From the NCBI RefSeq assembly GCF_003008515.1, contig NZ_CP027668.1, forward strand, positions 3,513,001 to 3,577,000: a stretch of DNA of 64,000 nucleotides, read 5' to 3'. Below the pieces are notes generated by a model that did not search any database, was not told where the DNA came from, and saw only the letters and a program-made list of their open reading frames with translations. Numbering within the stretch: position 1 is the first letter of the stretch; every line of letters starts with the position of its first letter. Source of the stretch: Phreatobacter cathodiphilus. GTDB taxonomy: Bacteria; Pseudomonadota; Alphaproteobacteria; Rhizobiales; Phreatobacteraceae. Made by a program: the position numbers and the translations under genes. Shown here piece by piece: positions 59,102-64,000 of the stretch.

Positions 59102-59959
59102 TCACTCCAGCAGGCGCTGGTAGTTGATGCGGAACAGCCGCTGGTCCGGCCGGGTGCGCGGGTCGAGGTTGTGGAGGGCCACGGAGGTCTCGTAGCCCTG
59201 GGCGTCGTAGACCGTCCACTGACGCAGCGTCATGTCCGAGGCGTTGAAGAGCACCATCAGCCGGTTGGTGCCGCCGAGCGCCTGGCGCTCCTCCAGCATG
59301 ACGATGACGTATTCGGGGTCGCGCGTGACCGAGGTGACGTTGGCGTCGCGCAGGATGTCGACCCGGTCGGACAGGAGGAAGCGTAGCGGCGTCTGCGACA
59401 GGGGGTAGATGTCCTGGGTGTTGAGCCGCCGGTCGCGCACCGCCACCGACTGGCCGTCGGCGATCACCTCCACCGGGCTCGGCGGATTGTACTGGAAGCG
59501 GATCTTGCCGGGCTTGTCGAGATAGAGCTTGCCGGTGGTGCGGCGGCCGTCGGGGCCGATCTGTACGAAGTCGCCCTGCATGTAGCGGATGCTGTTGAAG
59601 TAGGCGTTGACCTGCTGGGCGATGTCGCGGGAATCGGCGTCGACGCCGCGCGCGGCGCGCGGTGCCGCGCGGCGCACCGGCGAGGACAGGGGAGCGCCTG
59701 CGGCGGGGGCGGCGGCAGGCGCCGTTCCCGGCTGGGTCGGCGGTGCCGTGGGAGCGCCGCGAGCCGGCGGGGTGGCGCCGCCGGGCGGGCCGAGCTGGAG
59801 CGGCGCGCCCTGGGCTAGGATGAGGGGCCGCTCTCCGGCGGCCGCCGGGAGGGTGGTCGAGCCGAGCCCGGCGAGGGCCGCGAGGGCGCAGCCGAGGGCC
59901 GCCATCCGCGCCGCGGAACCGGTCGGCGAGGGCCGGCTCGCGCAGGTCTTTGCGGTCAT
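59102..59959 (-). CDS. lolA: LolA-like outer-membrane lipoprotein carrier
   Basis: This 285-residue periplasmic protein has a signal peptide (A-A-L-G-C-A-L-A-A-L-A-G, cleavage near L-P-A-A-A-G). A Pro/Ala-rich linker precedes the LolA fold (V-N-A-Y-F-N-S-I-R-Y-M-Q-G-D-F-V-Q, then K-P-G-K-I-R-F-Q-Y). LolA carries lipoproteins from the LolCDE complex to the outer membrane. The ATG at 59959 follows GAGGA. It lies 86 bases downstream of ftsK on the same strand, as in many alphaproteobacteria. Confidence 0.9.
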   Translation of the reverse strand: MTAKTCASRPSPTGSAARMAALGCALAALAGLGSTTLPAAAGERPLILAQGAPLQLGPPGGATPPARGAPTAPPTQPGTAPAAAPAAGAPLSSPVRRAAPRAARGVDADSRDIAQQVNAYFNSIRYMQGDFVQIGPDGRRTTGKLYLDKPGKIRFQYNPPSPVEVIADGQSVAVRDRRLNTQDIYPLSQTPLRFLLSDRVDILRDANVTSVTRDPEYVIVMLEERQALGGTNRLMVLFNASDMTLRQWTVYDAQGYETSVALHNLDPRTRPDQRLFRINYQRLLE

Positions 59960-60045
59960 CGTCTGTCCTCGGGGCAGCTCGGTCATCAGGGTCATGGCGA
60001 AGGGGAGATAGGCAGCCGTTGGGGCGATTTCGAGGCGGCAGCCCG

Positions 60046-62745
<2,700 letters not shown>

Positions 62746-62898
62746 TCATCCCATGCGTGCGGGGAGCCGCGGCGGGACGGCAGGCGCCGAGCCCTCCCCG
62801 GCAGGCCCTCCGGTTCGGCTGCGACCTTACCGAGGCAACGGTTGACGCCGGATTAACCATCGCCCCGCGGTCCGCACGCCGGGCGTGACCCCCCCGCG

Positions 62899-62932
62899 AA
62901 AAGAAAAACCCCGGCGCATCGCTGCGCCGGGG
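62899..62932 (-). terminator. Rho-independent terminator of the ammonium transporter gene
   Basis: CCCCGGCGCA and TGCGCCGGGG form a perfect 10-bp stem around TCGC. On the minus strand it is followed by a T-rich tract (AAAAGAAAAA at 62899-62908 on the plus strand). It lies 26 bases after the amt stop codon. Confidence 0.9.
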
Positions 62933-62957
62933 AGTCTTGCCTGTAGGAGGACAGGCT

Positions 62958-64000
62958 TCAGAGATTGTAGGCGCGCTCGCCGTGCTCGGCGAGGTCGAGA
63001 CCCTCGCGCTCGCGGTCCGCCGTCACCCTCAGGCCGACGATGACGTCGACGATCTTGAAGAGGATGAAGGAGCCGATGCCCGACCAGGCGATGGTGAAGA
63101 GCACCGCCTTCAGCTGGGCCCAGACGGCCGTGCCGAACTCGTAGGCGCCGACGGCGAGTTCGCCGGGCTTGGTCTCGTAGTCCGGGATGCCGGCGCCGCC
63201 GAGGGCGGTGTTCACCAGGATGCCGGTGGCGATGGCACCGATGATGCCGCCGACGCAGTGGATGCCGAAGACGTCCAGCGTGTCGTCGTAACCGAAGGCG
63301 TTCTTCACCGTCGAGCAGAAGATGAAGCAGACGCCGCCGGCGACGAGGCCGAGCACGATGGCACCCATCGGACCGGCGAAGCCCGCCGCCGGGGTCACGG
63401 CGACGAGGCCGGCGATGGCGCCCGAGACCGCACCCAGGAGCGACGGCTTGCCCTTGGCGGCCCATTCGACGAAGAGCCAGGACAGGGTGGCCGCGCCGGT
63501 GGCGACATAGGTGTTGATCGCGGCCATGGCGGCGGTGCCGTTGGCCTCGAGGTTGGAACCGGCGTTGAAGCCGAACCAGCCGACCCAGAGCAGGGCGCCG
63601 CCGATCAGCGTCATCACCAGCGAGTGGGGAGGCATGAGCTCCTTGCCGTAGCCGATGCGCTTGCCGATGACGATGCAGCCGACGAGGCCGGCGATGCCCG
63701 CATTGATGTGGACCACCGTACCGCCGGCGAAATCGAGCGCGCCCCAGGAGAAGAGCAGACCCGCATCGGCCTTGACCTCGGCGAGCTTGGCCTCGGCCGC
63801 GGCCTTGGCGGCGGCATCCGTGCCGGCGGCGGCGACCGCCTTGACGGCGTCGGCGATGGCGTCGGGGCCGGCCCAGTACCAGACCATGTGGGCCATCGGG
63901 AAGTAGATGAAGGTGACCCAGAGGACCGTGAAGAGCAGCAGGGCCGAGAACTTCACGCGCTCGGCGAAGGCGCCGACGATGAGGGCGGGCGTGATGCAGG
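62958..64000 (-). CDS. amt: Ammonium transporter (Amt family), C-terminal part
   Basis: This is the C-terminal part of an ammonium channel; its start lies beyond the right edge of the window. The visible 347 residues include G-A-F-A-E-R, V-V-H-I-N-A-G with the first pore histidine, and F-G-I-H-C-V-G-G with the second. Many hydrophobic helices follow. An extra Ala/Lys/Glu-rich helical loop (A-A-A-G-T-D-A-A-A-K-A-A-A-E-A-K) is inserted before the first histidine segment. No glnK gene is downstream; it may be upstream, outside the window. Confidence 0.94.
   Translation of the reverse strand, partial: CITPALIVGAFAERVKFSALLLFTVLWVTFIYFPMAHMVWYWAGPDAIADAVKAVAAAGTDAAAKAAAEAKLAEVKADAGLLFSWGALDFAGGTVVHINAGIAGLVGCIVIGKRIGYGKELMPPHSLVMTLIGGALLWVGWFGFNAGSNLEANGTAAMAAINTYVATGAATLSWLFVEWAAKGKPSLLGAVSGAIAGLVAVTPAAGFAGPMGAIVLGLVAGGVCFIFCSTVKNAFGYDDTLDVFGIHCVGGIIGAIATGILVNTALGGAGIPDYETKPGELAVGAYEFGTAVWAQLKAVLFTIAWSGIGSFILFKIVDVIVGLRVTADREREGLDLAEHGERAYNL

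Overview
The window is high-GC DNA from an alphaproteobacterium, most likely order Hyphomicrobiales (Rhizobiales). The evidence is a CpdR response regulator, a Tim44-domain protein, an MJ0042 zinc-ribbon membrane protein next to ftsE-ftsX, LolA beside FtsK, and Bug-type (TctC) transport genes. I cannot fix the genus. Both window edges cut a gene: a CoA-transferase at the left and an ammonium transporter at the right.

Layout. 1-4.4 kb: CoA-transferase, class II aldolase, molybdopterin S/N-oxide reductase and AhpD-like protein. 4.4-8.5 kb: polyamine-type ABC transporter with a fused double permease, transcribed leftward and closed by a terminator. 8.7-10.8 kb: LysR regulator divergent from an SDR dehydrogenase and a small secreted protein. 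10.9-15.6 kb: six-gene arsenic operon (arsR, LMW-PTP arsC, acr3, GAPDH, arsJ, glutaredoxin-type arsC), combining arsenite efflux with organo-arsenate export. 15.7-22 kb: lptM, lysA, carbonic anhydrase, a decayed SnoaL-like gene, paired palindromic repeats, asd and a Tat-exported OpgG/D glucan protein. 22-30.8 kb: PspA-like gene divergent from a TetR regulator over three matching palindromes, then pbpC and a thioester alpha-2-macroglobulin gene in one operon. 30.9-37.6 kb: catabolic genes (2-oxoacid dehydrogenase E1 alpha/beta, acyl-CoA dehydrogenase, Bug binding protein, cupin, an internally duplicated unknown protein, and a frameshifted cyanuric acid amidohydrolase/barbiturase-like gene). 37.7-42.5 kb: core genes rpmB, Tim44-like, GNAT, ppa, cpdR, hpt and the MJ0042 gene.

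42514-57320 is a genomic island of about 14.8 kb inserted between the MJ0042 gene and ftsE. It is bounded by a perfect 15-bp direct repeat (TTAATTGGCGGTTAA) and carries a tyrosine integrase and excisionase-like gene next to the right repeat. Its cargo looks defensive. A three-gene cassette encodes a DUF6884-like/GIY-YIG-like fusion, a SIR2-like protein fused to a P-loop nucleotide-kinase-like domain, and a nucleoside 2-deoxyribosyltransferase; I do not recognise this combination as a named system. A Type III restriction-modification operon (mod, res) is coupled to a 71-aa protein and a Rad50-like ATPase. Between them lie a serine recombinase and an HUH Rep-like protein, probably remnants of another element. 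Right of the island the core chromosome resumes with ftsE, ftsX, lolA, ftsK and amt.

The strongest candidate for an undescribed system is the 42882-46161 cassette. Functions are assigned from motifs read by eye; no database search was run.
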